64,000 bases of DNA from positions 124,001 through 188,000 of the forward strand of contig JAWODW010000044.1 in the NCBI GenBank assembly GCA_046483065.1. The letters run 5' to 3'. Source of the DNA: JAWVYT01 sp046483065 (lineage in GTDB: Bacteria > Gemmatimonadota > Gemmatimonadetes > Longimicrobiales > RSA9). The notes below the pieces were generated by a model. It saw only the letters and a list, made by a program, of their open reading frames with translations. It did no database searches and had not been told where the DNA came from. Positions 14,388 through 23,949 of the stretch are shown here, piece after piece. The translations under genes were made by a program, and so were the position numbers. Numbering within the stretch: position 1 is the stretch's first letter; every line of letters starts with the position of its first letter.

Positions 14388-14871
14388 CCCGGGCCTCCGT
14401 CTTCAGTGCCGAGAGGCGTTCGGCCTCAGCGCACACCCCCTCGAGCGTGCGTTGGGCGATGAAGCTGACGAAATGGGGCCCGATCACGCGGTTGGCGGCG
14501 AAGGCCCCGATGAGGGGCCATCCCGGACCGTTCCACTCGTGGATGATCCGTACCACCGTGCCATCGTCGGCGGGGAGGAAGAGCCATTCCACGTCCATCC
14601 CGGTGGTGATGCCGTCGATGTGGTGGTACCGGATGACGGGCTCATCGGGGTCCGCCTCCAGCCGGGATTTCCACCACGTGGGCCATCGGAGCGGCCCCGG
14701 GAAGTCGCGCCAGGCCGCCATCTCCACCACGCTCCGACGGATCTCGTGTTTCTCCTCGAAACGGACCCACCGGTAGTGGGGGAGGACCCCGGGCCACCGC
14801 TCCACGTCCGAGGCCACGCGGAAGACGATGTCTGCGGGTGCGATGGTCACGTGCTGGTCAATGCGGATCAT
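14380..14871 (-). CDS. START/SRPBCC-like (polyketide cyclase-type) protein
   Basis: A 163-residue single-domain helix-grip protein: IRIDQHVTIAPADIVFRVASDVERWPGVLPHYRWV at the N-terminus is the typical opening of cyclase/dehydrase and START-like proteins, and a long C-terminal helix ends it. Such proteins bind hydrophobic ligands and, next to condensing enzymes, fold or cyclise polyketide-type chains. Being directly upstream of the ketosynthase remnant fits that role. The ATG overlaps the stop of a 35-codon frame upstream (ATGA). Confidence 0.8.
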   Translation of the reverse strand: MIRIDQHVTIAPADIVFRVASDVERWPGVLPHYRWVRFEEKHEIRRSVVEMAAWRDFPGPLRWPTWWKSRLEADPDEPVIRYHHIDGITTGMDVEWLFLPADDGTVVRIIHEWNGPGWPLIGAFAANRVIGPHFVSFIAQRTLEGVCAEAERLSALKTEARDA

Positions 14872-15131
14872 GGGTGCTCCGGGTCCGGGGGAGAGATGAA
14901 GCTCGATACGACGACGGGCGAAAGCAAGGATCGGGACGACCGCAGGTCGCCGGTGACCTCGATGAGCCGGTCCATGGCGGGCCCGATTCGCGGAGCTCGT
15001 CGACGATCAGGACGTCGAGCATGTGGTTCACGGCCACGATATGGTCGAGGGCGGCCCTCAACGCGGCGGTGTCCGCGTCGGCGCGCCTATCCGCTCCGGG
15101 GCGTCGGCAGTCCAGTCGAGGAGCGCCACGG
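14868..15131 (-). pseudogene. Degenerate coding remnant upstream of the START-like gene
   Basis: Between the START-like gene and the barrel gene two protein-like stretches lie in different minus-strand frames. One is DTAALRAALDHIVAVNHML with further text to about 14985. The other is a 35-codon frame (14975-14868) opening MDRLIEVTGDLRSS, whose stop overlaps the next ATG. They look like pieces of one frameshifted small gene, but no family was recognised. Confidence 0.35.
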
Positions 15132-16964
15132 TCAGTTGGGGAAGTGGAGAAGGTTGCCCGTGACGGGCGGGATCCGGGACCGCCCGATCTGCGGATCCAG
15201 GAACGGCGCCGAGACGCCCAGGTACTCACCGACACCGATCAGGAGCTGGAAGTCGCCGACCCGGGCGCCGGGTCCGACCGGGAACGCGGCGTCGATGCGG
15301 AAGGTGTTGGTGCCCCCGGCGGGGAAGTTGATCCGGAGTCCGGTCCCCAGCGTTCCACGCCACCCGGAATCCACGCCGTACGGCGCCTCGCCCGGCCAGA
15401 TCCGGCCGAGATCCATGAAGAGCGACGTGCCGATATCGGCCACGTCGGGGAAGAGCCACTCGTGATACCACCGGTCCTCCGCGGTCAGGACCACTCGACG
15501 GCCGCCGGGGAACGCTTCCCTGGGCCAGCCCCGGAGGGCCCGCTCGCCACCCAGCGAGAGCTGGAAGGGGATCTCCGGGTCCCAGCCACCGGAGGCGACG
15601 GCCCGGAAGAGGAGCGTGTGGCGGTCCAGGGCCGGCGGTCGGATGTACGCCATGATCTCGCTCTCTGCCAGGAGGTCCCGCATCTCCGGCTCTCCCGGCT
15701 CCACGTCGTACCGCCGGCGTCCGTCGACCCGGATCCGGGAGGCGATGAAGAGGTCCGGCGGGCCGGCGGCGGCGTAGAAGTCGCCCGCCACGTACATGTC
15801 GTTGTCGGAGTCGAAGCCCGGCAGCGACCGGGCGGCGGCCATCTCGATCTCGGCGCCCACCCGAACGTCCTCCTCGCCCTGGAAACTGTCGAGGCCGGAC
15901 CGACGCTGCCACGTGATGTTGCGCTTCCCCACGAGGACGATACCGCGGACGCTCTCCAGGGGCGTGGTCAGCGCGATCGCCGGCGTCCGGAGCGTCGCGG
16001 ACGCGGGCTCCCGCTGGTCGTAGTCCCTGCCCCGGACCAGGGTGATGGCGGTGGCCGGATCGCCCGGGTACCGGAGGCTCTGCACGCTGATCCCGCCCCC
16101 CAGGACGGTCAGGTTGCCCCGCTGTCCGAACCGCCGCAGCGCTGCCACGTGGAACCCCTGCTGGCGCATCGGGACCAGGATTCTGCAATTGGGTCCGTCG
16201 ACCGGGCAGTGGACCGGGTCAGGAGGGAGGACGTAGTCGAAAAGCCAATCCCGGTGGTGGAACCACTCGCGCATCGCCCACTTCCCCGTCTCGCCGAGGA
16301 ACGGGTAGCGGATCTCCTGGTGGAGCAGGTTGCCGGCCCGTGTCCTGCCGGCGGCCATGGTAAAGTCCCACCGGGTCCGGAAGAGCTGAGGCGTCTCGTA
16401 GCGGAGCCCGTAGGCCAGCGTGGCCTCCATGGTCCGGTAAAAGAACTCGAGCGACTGGCCGGTCCCCAGGATGTTCTTCTCCCGGACCTCGAACTCCTCG
16501 AACTCGAGACGGTCGCTCACGTCGAACTTGACCTCGACCTGCGTGGTCCACTCGTCCTCCGTGTCCACCACCGCGTGCCAGTTTCCATCGTCCTGACGGA
16601 CGCCGTAGATGTCGGCGTGGGCCACGAAATCGTAGGCCCGGAGCAGGCGGCCGGATTCCTCGAGGAGGATCGGGTCGTAGCAGTCGCCCCGGTCGAAGAG
16701 GAGCTCGCGGCCGATGAACTCTCTGGTGGTCCGCACATGCAGCTTGTTGGCCAGGGAGTAGGCCCAGCGGAACCGGGGGTCCAGGCCGGGGTCCGAGGTG
16801 TCGAAGATAGAGTGGTTGTCGATGAACACATGCTCGATGACCCCGTCCGGGCACGCCTCGCCGGAGGACGCCTCCTGGGCCGCCACTGGCACCGCGAGGA
16901 GCGTGGTGAGAGCAGCGGCCGTGAGAAGCCCGATGCGGCAGGGTGCAATGGCTCGGCGCGTCAT
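15132..16964 (-). CDS. BamA/TamA-like outer-membrane protein (surface antigen D15 type)
   Basis: A 610-residue predicted outer-membrane protein. The chosen ATG (16964) starts a clear signal peptide, RIGLLTAAALTTLLAVPVAAQ; the frame continues upstream, but that text is arginine-rich and unlike a signal. After the signal comes one POTRA-like module (about 40-170: IEHVFIDNHSIFDTSD ... VDTEDEWTTQVEVKFDV), then alternating beta-strand sequence typical of an Omp85 barrel. Text such as ENILGTGQSLEFFYRTME and LGGERALRGWPREAFPGGRR matches the barrel region (the latter resembles the family's G-x-RGY-type lid motif). The C-terminus ends in FPN, not an aromatic residue, which is unusual for a BamA substrate. 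A role in lipid or protein assembly is inferred. Confidence 0.78.
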   Translation of the reverse strand: MTRRAIAPCRIGLLTAAALTTLLAVPVAAQEASSGEACPDGVIEHVFIDNHSIFDTSDPGLDPRFRWAYSLANKLHVRTTREFIGRELLFDRGDCYDPILLEESGRLLRAYDFVAHADIYGVRQDDGNWHAVVDTEDEWTTQVEVKFDVSDRLEFEEFEVREKNILGTGQSLEFFYRTMEATLAYGLRYETPQLFRTRWDFTMAAGRTRAGNLLHQEIRYPFLGETGKWAMREWFHHRDWLFDYVLPPDPVHCPVDGPNCRILVPMRQQGFHVAALRRFGQRGNLTVLGGGISVQSLRYPGDPATAITLVRGRDYDQREPASATLRTPAIALTTPLESVRGIVLVGKRNITWQRRSGLDSFQGEEDVRVGAEIEMAAARSLPGFDSDNDMYVAGDFYAAAGPPDLFIASRIRVDGRRRYDVEPGEPEMRDLLAESEIMAYIRPPALDRHTLLFRAVASGGWDPEIPFQLSLGGERALRGWPREAFPGGRRVVLTAEDRWYHEWLFPDVADIGTSLFMDLGRIWPGEAPYGVDSGWRGTLGTGLRINFPAGGTNTFRIDAAFPVGPGARVGDFQLLIGVGEYLGVSAPFLDPQIGRSRIPPVTGNLLHFPN

Positions 16965-17055
16965 GGAATCGGGTGACCTTCGTGCGTCGGGGGCCGGGCT
17001 GCCACAATCGCCACGCAACGGTCCGGGCGCAAGCGCGAAACGGGGCGTTCCCGCC

Positions 17056-17084
17056 TTGCCATCATCTGTGAGCGGCGGTAGCCT
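17056..17084 (+). promoter_or_regulatory. Possible promoter of maeB-pckA
   Basis: TTGCCA (17056-17061) and TAGCCT (17079-17084) are 17 nt apart. The leader to the maeB ATG would be about 45-50 nt and contains AAAGAGGAG as ribosome site. Confidence 0.45.
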
Positions 17085-17136
17085 TCGCATGCTTGGACAC
17101 GCGCACCAACGTACACGCGCAATAAAGAGGAGCATC

Positions 17137-19419
17137 ATGTCAGACCGTAAGCGGGCGGCCCTGGAGTACCATACCCAGGGGCGGCCTGGAAAAATAGAAG
17201 TGGTAGCCACGAAGTCGGTCAGCACGGCGCTGGATCTCTCGCTGGCCTACAGCCCTGGTGTAGCGGAGCCGTGCCTGGCGATCCAGGAGAACCCGGAGGA
17301 CGTGTTCAAGTACACGGCCCGGGGCAACCTGGTGGCCGTGGTCTCCAACGGCACTGCGGTGCTGGGTCTCGGCAACCTGGGCGCGCTGGCATCGAAGCCG
17401 GTGATGGAGGGGAAGGGCGTGCTCTTCAAGCGGTTCGCCGATATCGACGTTTTCGACCTCGAGGTCGATTCGGAGGACCCGCAAGCCGTCATCGAGTTCT
17501 GCGAGCGGCTGGAGCCGACCGTGGGTGGGATCAACCTGGAGGACATCAAGGCGCCGGAGTGCTTCCAGATCGAGGAAGCGCTCAAGGAGAGCCTGGACAT
17601 CCCGGTCTTCCACGATGATCAGCACGGCACGGCCATTATCAGCGGTGCCGGTCTCGTGAATGCGCTGGAGATCGTCGAGAAGAAGATCGAGGACGTGAAG
17701 GTCGTCTTCAGCGGCGCCGGCGCGTCGGCCATTGCCACGGCGAACCACTACGTGGCCATGGGTGCCCGTCGCGAGAACATCTGGATGTGCGACAGCAAGG
17801 GACTCATCACGGAGGAGCGGGCCGCCTCGCTGAACAGGTACAAGGCGGCGTACGCCCAGGATGCCCCGGAGAGCGACCTTCGGGAATGCATGAAGGACGC
17901 CGACGTCTTCGTGGGACTCAGCGTGAAGGGCGTGGTGGACGGCGAGATGGTGAAGTCTATGGCGGACCGGCCGGTCATCTTCGCGCTGGCCAACCCGGAC
18001 CCGGAGATCCTGCCGGAAGAGGTGAATGCCGTTCGGGACGACGCGATCATGGCCACGGGGCGGAGCGACTATCCGAACCAGGTCAACAACGTGCTCGGCT
18101 TCCCGTTTATCTTCCGGGGCGCACTGGACGTGCGAGCCCGGGCCATCACTGACAACATGAAGCTGGCGGCGACCCATGCGCTGGCGGAGCTGACGCGCCA
18201 GGACGTGCCCGAGTCGGTGGCCGCGGCCTACGGCAAGGAGACGTTCGAGTTCGGACCGGACTACATCATCCCGAAGCCGTTCGACCACCGGGTGCTGCTG
18301 TTCGTGGCGCCGGCGGTGGCACGCGCGGCCATGGAGGACGGCGTCGCCCGGCATACGCTGAAGCCGGAGGAGTACCGCACCATGCTCGAGGCCCGGCTCG
18401 GCCGGCGCCGGGAGGTGATGCGGGACATCATGCTCATGGCGAAGCGGGACCCCCGCCGGATCGTGTATCCGGAAGGCGAGCACGACCGGGTCATCCGGGC
18501 GGTGGCACAGGCCGTGAGCGAGGGGATCGTGAAGCCGGTGCTGCTGGGCCGCCCCGAGCGGATCCGGACGCGGGCCAAGGAGCTCAACATCAAGCTCGAG
18601 GGCGTGGAGGTGGTGGACCCGAACGGCGACGAAGAGGTGCAGGAGCGGTACGCCCGGCAGCTCTTCGACGCCCGTCAGCGCAAGGGGCTCACGCTGACGG
18701 AGGCCCGGGAGCGGATGCGGCAGGCCAAGTACTTCGGCAACATGATGGTGGCCGAGGGCGACGCCGACGGCATCATCGCCGGGATCGACACCCACTACCC
18801 GGACACCATCCGGCCCGCGCTGGAATGCATCGGGACCGCCCCGACGGTGCAGCATGTGGCCGGGCTCTACATCATGGCGCTCCAGCACGACATGATCTTC
18901 TTCGCCGACACCACGGTGAACATCGATCCGGACGCACAGACGCTCTCCGAGATCGCGCTCATGGCGGCAGACTTCGTCGAGCGCCTCGGGATCGACCCCC
19001 GGATCGGGATGCTGTCGTTCTCCAACTTCGGCTCGAGCCGCGTTCCGGAGGCCCAAAAGGTGCATGAAGCGGTTAGCCTGGTGCGGGAGCTGCGGCCGGA
19101 CCTCAAGATCGACGGCGAGATGCAGGCGGATACCGCCGTCGTGGAGGAGATCCTGGACGAGCGCTACCCGTTCAACCGGATGGGCGGCACGGCGAACGTG
19201 CTGATCTTCCCGAACCTGGGTGCGGCGAACATCGCGTACAAGCTGCTCTCCCGGATCGGGCAGGCCGAGGCCATTGGCCCGGTGCTCATGGGGATGGCCA
19301 AGCCCGTTCACGCGCTCCAGCGCGGGAGCGAAGCGGCGGACGTGGTGAACCTGACGGCGCTCGCTGTGGTGGACGCGCAGCGGAGCAGCCGCCTCGCGGC
19401 CATTGAAGACGATACTTGA
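17137..19419 (+). CDS. maeB: NADP-dependent malic enzyme with C-terminal phosphotransacetylase-like domain
   Basis: Cytoplasmic enzyme that oxidatively decarboxylates malate to pyruvate, making NADPH. It is 760 residues, the length of MaeB-type hybrid enzymes. The N-terminal malic domain (about 1-430) has AYSPGVAEPC, HDDQHGTAIISGAGLVNALE and the nucleotide-binding VFSGAGASAIA. The C-terminal part (about 440-760) is the PTA-like domain (RRIVYPEGEHDRVIRA; ADTAVVEEILDERYPFNRMGGTANVLIFPNLGAANIAYKLL), thought to be regulatory. The start is chosen for AAAGAGGAG 5 nt upstream; the frame is open further back without homology. pckA follows after 26 nt, making a C4/C3 interconversion operon. Confidence 0.96.
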   Translation: MSDRKRAALEYHTQGRPGKIEVVATKSVSTALDLSLAYSPGVAEPCLAIQENPEDVFKYTARGNLVAVVSNGTAVLGLGNLGALASKPVMEGKGVLFKRFADIDVFDLEVDSEDPQAVIEFCERLEPTVGGINLEDIKAPECFQIEEALKESLDIPVFHDDQHGTAIISGAGLVNALEIVEKKIEDVKVVFSGAGASAIATANHYVAMGARRENIWMCDSKGLITEERAASLNRYKAAYAQDAPESDLRECMKDADVFVGLSVKGVVDGEMVKSMADRPVIFALANPDPEILPEEVNAVRDDAIMATGRSDYPNQVNNVLGFPFIFRGALDVRARAITDNMKLAATHALAELTRQDVPESVAAAYGKETFEFGPDYIIPKPFDHRVLLFVAPAVARAAMEDGVARHTLKPEEYRTMLEARLGRRREVMRDIMLMAKRDPRRIVYPEGEHDRVIRAVAQAVSEGIVKPVLLGRPERIRTRAKELNIKLEGVEVVDPNGDEEVQERYARQLFDARQRKGLTLTEARERMRQAKYFGNMMVAEGDADGIIAGIDTHYPDTIRPALECIGTAPTVQHVAGLYIMALQHDMIFFADTTVNIDPDAQTLSEIALMAADFVERLGIDPRIGMLSFSNFGSSRVPEAQKVHEAVSLVRELRPDLKIDGEMQADTAVVEEILDERYPFNRMGGTANVLIFPNLGAANIAYKLLSRIGQAEAIGPVLMGMAKPVHALQRGSEAADVVNLTALAVVDAQRSSRLAAIEDDT

Positions 19420-19445
19420 GGCTCGAACCACAAAGGGATAGGCGA

Positions 19446-21032
19446 GTGCAGACAACGGAGGACAGGACGGCGCTGAACGAGCACGGGCTGAACCCTGCAG
19501 GGCGGCTCCACTGGAACCTGCCGCCGGCGGAGCTCATCGAGCACGCCGTGTGGCGGGGTGAGGGAAAGCTGTCTGCGGACGGCAGCTTCGTTGCGGTGAC
19601 GGAGCCCCATACGGGGCGCAGCCCGAACGACAAGTTCACGGTCCGGGAACCGTCGTCGGAGGACGAGATCGCGTGGGGTGACGTGAACGTCCCTATGGAG
19701 CCGGAGCAATTCGAGGCGCTCCGGGCCGACGTGATCAAGTACCTCGACGAGCAGGACGACCTGTACATCCGGGACGTGTGGACGGGGGCCGACCCCCAGT
19801 ACCGGCTGAACGTCCGGATCGTCACGCCCAGCGCGTGGCATTCGGTGTTCGTCAACAACATGTTCCTGGAGCCGTACGGCGAGTACCGTGAGCATTTCGA
19901 GGCACGGTTCACGATCCTGCACGCACCGGAATACCAGGCGGACCCCGAGAAGCACGGGACCCGGAGCGGCGCGTTCGTGGTGGTCAATTTCGCCGAGCGG
20001 CAGGTCCTCATCGGCGGAACGCGCTACGCCGGCGAGATCAAGAAGTCGATCTTCAGCGTGATGAACTACCTGCTGCCGCACTACCACGTGCTGCCCATGC
20101 ACTGCTCGGCCAATATGGGCGACGACGGGGACGTAGCCCTCTTCTTCGGCCTCAGCGGTACCGGCAAGACCACCCTCTCCACCGACCCCGACCGTCAGCT
20201 CATCGGCGACGACGAGCACGGCTGGTCCGAGGACGGTGTCTTCAACTTCGAGGGCGGCAACTACGCCAAGGTCATCCGGCTGTCGAAGGAGGGGGAACCG
20301 CTGATCTGGCAGGCCAGCCGGCGGTTCGGCGCCATCCTGGAGAACGTGATCCTGGACGAGGACCGGAGCCCGGACTTCGAGGACGACACCATCACCGAGA
20401 ACACCCGGTCGAGCTACCCGCTGCGGCACATCGAGGATGCGGTACGCGACAAGCGGGGCGGCCACCCTCGGAATGTGATCTTCCTTACGGCCGACGCCTT
20501 TGGCGTGCTCCCGCCGATCTCCAAGCTGGACCGGGACCAGGCAGCCTACCACTTCCTCTCCGGCTATACCGCCAAGGTGGCGGGTACGGAGAAGGGCGTG
20601 ACGGAGCCGAAGGCCACCTTCAGCGCGTGCTTCGGCGAGCCGTTCCTGCCGCTGCCGCCCGGTCGCTATGCCGAGCTGCTGGCCCGACTGGTGGAAGAGC
20701 ACGATGTCGGCACGTGGCTGGTGAACACGGGCTGGACCGGAGGGCCCTTCGGTGAGGGCCACCGGATGGAGCTGGCCCACACCCGGCGGATGGTCACCGC
20801 CGCGCTGACCGGCGAGCTGGATGACTGCCGATGCCACGATGACCCGGTCTTCGGGCTGCAGATCCCCGACCACGTCCATGGCGTGCCCGATGAGGTGCTG
20901 CGTCCCCGGCAGACGTGGGAGGAGCCGGAGCGGTACGACGAGCAGGCGCTGAAGCTCGCGGACATGTTCCGGGAGAACTTCAAGAAGTTCGAGGGAGAGG
21001 TATCGGACGCCGTCAAGAAGGCCGGGCCCTGA
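19446..21032 (+). CDS. pckA: Phosphoenolpyruvate carboxykinase (ATP)
   Basis: Converts oxaloacetate and ATP to phosphoenolpyruvate and CO2, the entry to gluconeogenesis. At 528 residues it matches the ATP-dependent family. Motifs: GRSPNDKF, the P-loop GLSGTGKTTLS, kinase-2 LIGDDEHGW, and NFEGGNYAK. The GTG at 19446 is preferred, since GGGATAGG lies just upstream and homologous sequence begins there; a TTG at 19416 in the same frame overlaps the maeB stop and has no ribosome site. With maeB it balances malate, pyruvate, oxaloacetate and PEP. A terminator-like repeat begins 39 nt downstream. Confidence 0.96.
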   Translation: MQTTEDRTALNEHGLNPAGRLHWNLPPAELIEHAVWRGEGKLSADGSFVAVTEPHTGRSPNDKFTVREPSSEDEIAWGDVNVPMEPEQFEALRADVIKYLDEQDDLYIRDVWTGADPQYRLNVRIVTPSAWHSVFVNNMFLEPYGEYREHFEARFTILHAPEYQADPEKHGTRSGAFVVVNFAERQVLIGGTRYAGEIKKSIFSVMNYLLPHYHVLPMHCSANMGDDGDVALFFGLSGTGKTTLSTDPDRQLIGDDEHGWSEDGVFNFEGGNYAKVIRLSKEGEPLIWQASRRFGAILENVILDEDRSPDFEDDTITENTRSSYPLRHIEDAVRDKRGGHPRNVIFLTADAFGVLPPISKLDRDQAAYHFLSGYTAKVAGTEKGVTEPKATFSACFGEPFLPLPPGRYAELLARLVEEHDVGTWLVNTGWTGGPFGEGHRMELAHTRRMVTAALTGELDDCRCHDDPVFGLQIPDHVHGVPDEVLRPRQTWEEPERYDEQALKLADMFRENFKKFEGEVSDAVKKAGP

Positions 21033-21071
21033 CCCTTCCGCCCCACCGCCACCGGCGACTGGGGGATTGAA

Positions 21072-21350
21072 GGTTCGCGGCAGAGCCGGGTTCGAGGGGG
21101 TGTTCTTCGGGCCCGGCTCTTCTGCGTTCCCGGTATTGATGGGGGGACTGGGGGTGGGCGCCTGCGGCGCTGCGCGGCTGCGCCGCGGTTTGCGGTGGAG
21201 TCGGGTTCGCGGCACTATTTCGATTCGTGGTTGGGGCAGGCCGCCGGGCGGTTCACTCGCCTCGCGTCCCCCGCCCAACGAGCAGGGAGGAGCTCGCACG
21301 TGAGGGAAGAGACCGCCGGCCGGCTTCGGGCCACCCACCCCCAGTCCCCC
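21072..21350 (+). repeat. Dispersed 3'-end element, copy A
   Basis: Starts GGTTCGCGGCAGAGCCGG and forms a hairpin, AGAGCCGGG (21082-21090) with CCCGGCTCT (21112-21120), followed by TCTGCGTT. About 75 bp of conserved flank follow, with GGGGGACTGGGGGT at 21142-21155 and a GC-rich palindromic tract to about 21195. An inverted copy of the G-tract motif, ACCCCCAGTCCCCC, is at 21337-21350. The region between pckA and the HD gene contains nothing else recognisable. The element probably terminates pckA transcription. Confidence 0.75.
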
Positions 21351-21402
21351 AGTTTACACCCGGCAGGCAGCCGAGCGATGAACCCGAACCCACCCCGCGA
21401 CC

Positions 21403-22776
21403 GTGGCTGACTCGATGAACGTGACCCCCCAGTCGGGGCAGGGGGGTAAGACGGGGAAAGCCCGCGAGGTGGTGGTCCGCGATCCGCTCTGGGGCACGAT
21501 CACGCTGGACCCCACGGCCCGGGCGATAGTGGACAGTGCCGCGTTCCAGCGGCTGCGCTACATCCGCCAGCTCGGCCTGGCCCACCTGGTCTATCCGGGG
21601 GCGCATCACACCCGCTTCGACCACGCCCTGGGCGTCTACCACCTCATGCGGCGCGCCATCCACGGGCTGGAGACCCGGGGCGCCCTGGATGACGTGGACC
21701 CGGTGGAGCGCCGGCTGGTCCCGCTGGCGGGGCTACTCCACGACGTGGGTCACTACCCCTTCTCCCACGCGCTCGAGGAGCTCGAGGAGCCGTTGATCCC
21801 GGGGCATCACGAGTCGCTGACGGGGCGGTTCCTCCGGGACCCGGACGTGCGGGCGGCGCTGGAGTCGGTGGCCGATGACGGCGTGGAGCGGGCGGAGTCG
21901 CTGATCCGGGGGCGGAGCGCGTCGCCGCTGCAGGGGCTGGTCAGCGGGTCGCTGGACCTCGACAAGGTCGAGTACCTGAAGCGCGACGCCCGGTTCTGCG
22001 GCGTGCCGTACGGCGAGGTGGACGTGGACCGGCTGCTCCACGCCCTCATGGTGCTGACACCGCCGGACGGTGGTCCCCCGGAGATCGGCGTCCACGAGAA
22101 GGGGGTGGCGGCGCTGGAATCGCTGCTGTTCGCCAAGTACCAGATGTTCCGGAACGTCTACTGGCACCACGCGGTGCGGGCCGGCACGGTACTCTACAAG
22201 CGGATCGTCTTCGACGCCCTCGAGGGCGGTCTCATCGAGGCTGACGAGCTGGTGGGCAAGACCGACGAAGCCCTCCTCTTCCTCCTGGCGGAGCGCGCCG
22301 GCGGCGGGACCGAGGCAGCCGCCCGAGTGGAGCGGCTCGTGGATGCACTGCACCGGCGCAGGCTGCCGAAGCGGGCGCTGGAGGTGGTGGCAGCGGACCT
22401 GGGTGCCGAGCCCGGGGGCTGGGCCACGAGCGACACGCCCCTCAAGCGACGCTTCGAGGACCGGCTCGCCGCGGAGCTCGACCTGCCGGCGGGGTCCGTC
22501 TTCCTGGACTATCCGGAGAAGCCCGGCATGTTTCGCCTCGACCTCCTGGTCCGGCGTCGTGCCGGGGAGGTGCTCCGGCTCGGAGCCGAGGGCCGCGCCG
22601 GCTTGATGGGGCTGCCCGGCGTCGCCGACGAGCTGTACCGCACGGCGCGTGTACTCCGGGTCTTCACGCTGGGAGGGCGGCGGACCGTGGACGCCGACGC
22701 GATCGGCCGGCTCGTAGCGCTGGGTGAGGCCGAGCTGCGGGAGCGGCTCGAGGCCGGGGACCCGCTTCTGACGTAG
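21403..22776 (+). CDS. HD-domain phosphohydrolase (dNTPase/SAMHD1-like, COG1078 type)
   Basis: A 457-residue metal-dependent phosphohydrolase. Metal-binding motifs are visible: HHTRFDHALGVYHL (first His), LLHDVGHYPFSHALE (HD pair), and GSLDLDKVEYLKRDA, the conserved aspartate segment downstream. Members hydrolyse dNTPs or related nucleotides; the exact substrate is not predictable. The start could be the GTG at 21403 or the ATG at 21415; neither has a strong ribosome site. The gene is flanked on both sides by inverted copies of the same 3'-end repeat (copies A and B). Confidence 0.85.
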   Translation: MADSMNVTPQSGQGGKTGKAREVVVRDPLWGTITLDPTARAIVDSAAFQRLRYIRQLGLAHLVYPGAHHTRFDHALGVYHLMRRAIHGLETRGALDDVDPVERRLVPLAGLLHDVGHYPFSHALEELEEPLIPGHHESLTGRFLRDPDVRAALESVADDGVERAESLIRGRSASPLQGLVSGSLDLDKVEYLKRDARFCGVPYGEVDVDRLLHALMVLTPPDGGPPEIGVHEKGVAALESLLFAKYQMFRNVYWHHAVRAGTVLYKRIVFDALEGGLIEADELVGKTDEALLFLLAERAGGGTEAAARVERLVDALHRRRLPKRALEVVAADLGAEPGGWATSDTPLKRRFEDRLAAELDLPAGSVFLDYPEKPGMFRLDLLVRRRAGEVLRLGAEGRAGLMGLPGVADELYRTARVLRVFTLGGRRTVDADAIGRLVALGEAELRERLEAGDPLLT

Positions 22777-22785
22777 CCCGCCCCG

Positions 22786-22899
22786 CGGCGCAGCCGCGCA
22801 GCGCCGCAGGCGCTCCCCCCCACTCCCCCCCATCAAAGCCGCGAACGCAGAAGAGCCGGGCCCGAAGAACACCCCTCGAACCCGGCTCTGCCGCGAACC
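22786..22899 (-). repeat. Dispersed 3'-end element, copy B (inverted relative to A)
   Basis: On the minus strand it starts GGTTCGCGGCAGAGCCGG at 22899, 34 nt after the PP2C stop. It carries the same hairpin, followed by a G-tract (here GGGGGGAGTGGGGGG) and the GC palindromic tract. It is nearly identical to copy A over about 110 bp. It fills the gap between the convergent HD and PP2C genes and probably serves as terminator for both. Confidence 0.8.
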
Positions 22900-22933
22900 C
22901 TCACCCCCCTCGGGAAGTGAGACGACCCCGGAC

Positions 22934-23653
22934 CTACTCCGCGCGCACCAGTGCCACCGTAATGTTATCCGGCCCGCCGGCCTCGTTGGCGGCGTCGATG
23001 AGGGCGTGCGCGGCGGCATCGAGATCGCCGGCGTTGGCGCGGAGCACGTCGAGGATCTCGTGGTCGGCGAGCCGTGCGTTGAGGCCGTCGCTGCACAGCA
23101 GGAACGTGTCGCCCGGTTCGCATCCGGGTTCCACCACCTGGATCTCGAGCTCCTGGTCGTCGATCCCCAGTGCGCCGGTGAGGATCGATGAGAACGGGTG
23201 GGTCCGGGCCTGCTCCCTGGAGAGCGCTCCGGTATCCACCTGCTCCTGGACCCACGTCTGGTCCCGGGTCAGCTGGTCCAGCTCCTCGTCTCGCCAGCGG
23301 TAGGCCCGGGAGTCGCCCACGTGGGCGATGATGCATTCCTCCTCCTGCACCCACAGCGCCGTGAGCGTGGTGCCCATCCCCTGGAGCCCGGGATCGGCCC
23401 GGGCGGCGCGCAGGATGGCCTCGTGCGCCTCCCGGACGGCGGCGGCGAGGGTGGTGCCGGGATCGGGACCCATGTCCCGGGTCCGGTCGTCGAGGACATC
23501 GACGGCGATCCGGCTGGCCACATCGCCGCCGGCGTGCCCCCCCATCCCGTCGGCCACAGCCGCCAGTCCGCGGAGCGGCTGCTGGAGGAGGGCGTCCTCG
23601 TTCCGGGTCCGGACCCGGCCCACATCCGTATGTCCCGCGAAGGTGAACGTCAT
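22934..23653 (-). CDS. PP2C-family Ser/Thr protein phosphatase (Stp/PrpC-like)
   Basis: A 239-residue metal-dependent protein phosphatase of the compact bacterial type, without membrane or sensor domain. Metal-binding motifs are intact: GRVRTRNEDA near the N-terminus, AVADGMGGHAGGDVAS, the HVGDSRAYRWRDEEL strand, FLLCSDGLNARL, and GGPDNITVALV at the end. Such enzymes counteract Hanks-type Ser/Thr kinases; no kinase is in the window. The gene is transcribed alone; the 296-nt region upstream is shared with the divergent sigma factor gene. Confidence 0.95.
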   Translation of the reverse strand: MTFTFAGHTDVGRVRTRNEDALLQQPLRGLAAVADGMGGHAGGDVASRIAVDVLDDRTRDMGPDPGTTLAAAVREAHEAILRAARADPGLQGMGTTLTALWVQEEECIIAHVGDSRAYRWRDEELDQLTRDQTWVQEQVDTGALSREQARTHPFSSILTGALGIDDQELEIQVVEPGCEPGDTFLLCSDGLNARLADHEILDVLRANAGDLDAAAHALIDAANEAGGPDNITVALVRAE

Positions 23654-23949
23654 GGGTGCACGCTAGACACGAGACGGATCGTGGGCAAGCGGAACTGTCG
23701 GGCCGGGCCATGGATTGGGGTGGGTGAGGGCGGTTCTCAATGGAGAGAATCGGTGGGGAACACCGTCGCGAGACTGGGGTTACTACCAGCCACGGCGAGG
23801 GTTGTACCGTCCCCCGCGGGACCCGCGACGGGATGGCCGTGCCCTCGGCAGAGACCTTGCAGATAGATCGTTACAGCGAATAAGGGCGCGGTGCTCGCGA
23901 CCGATACTAGGATCGGGAGCGTCGATCAACGAACGGATACGGTACCGAG
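23654..23949. other. Intergenic region between divergent PP2C and sigma genes
   Basis: No gene is visible here. It should contain both divergent promoters, but no hexamer pair is convincing. The best pieces are TTGCAG at 23857 and TACTAG at 23905, which are not properly spaced. Confidence 0.5.

Noticed and set aside
14872..15131. Calling a functional gene between the START-like and barrel genes
   Set aside because: Protein-like stretches lie in two different frames with stops between them, so only a remnant can be supported.
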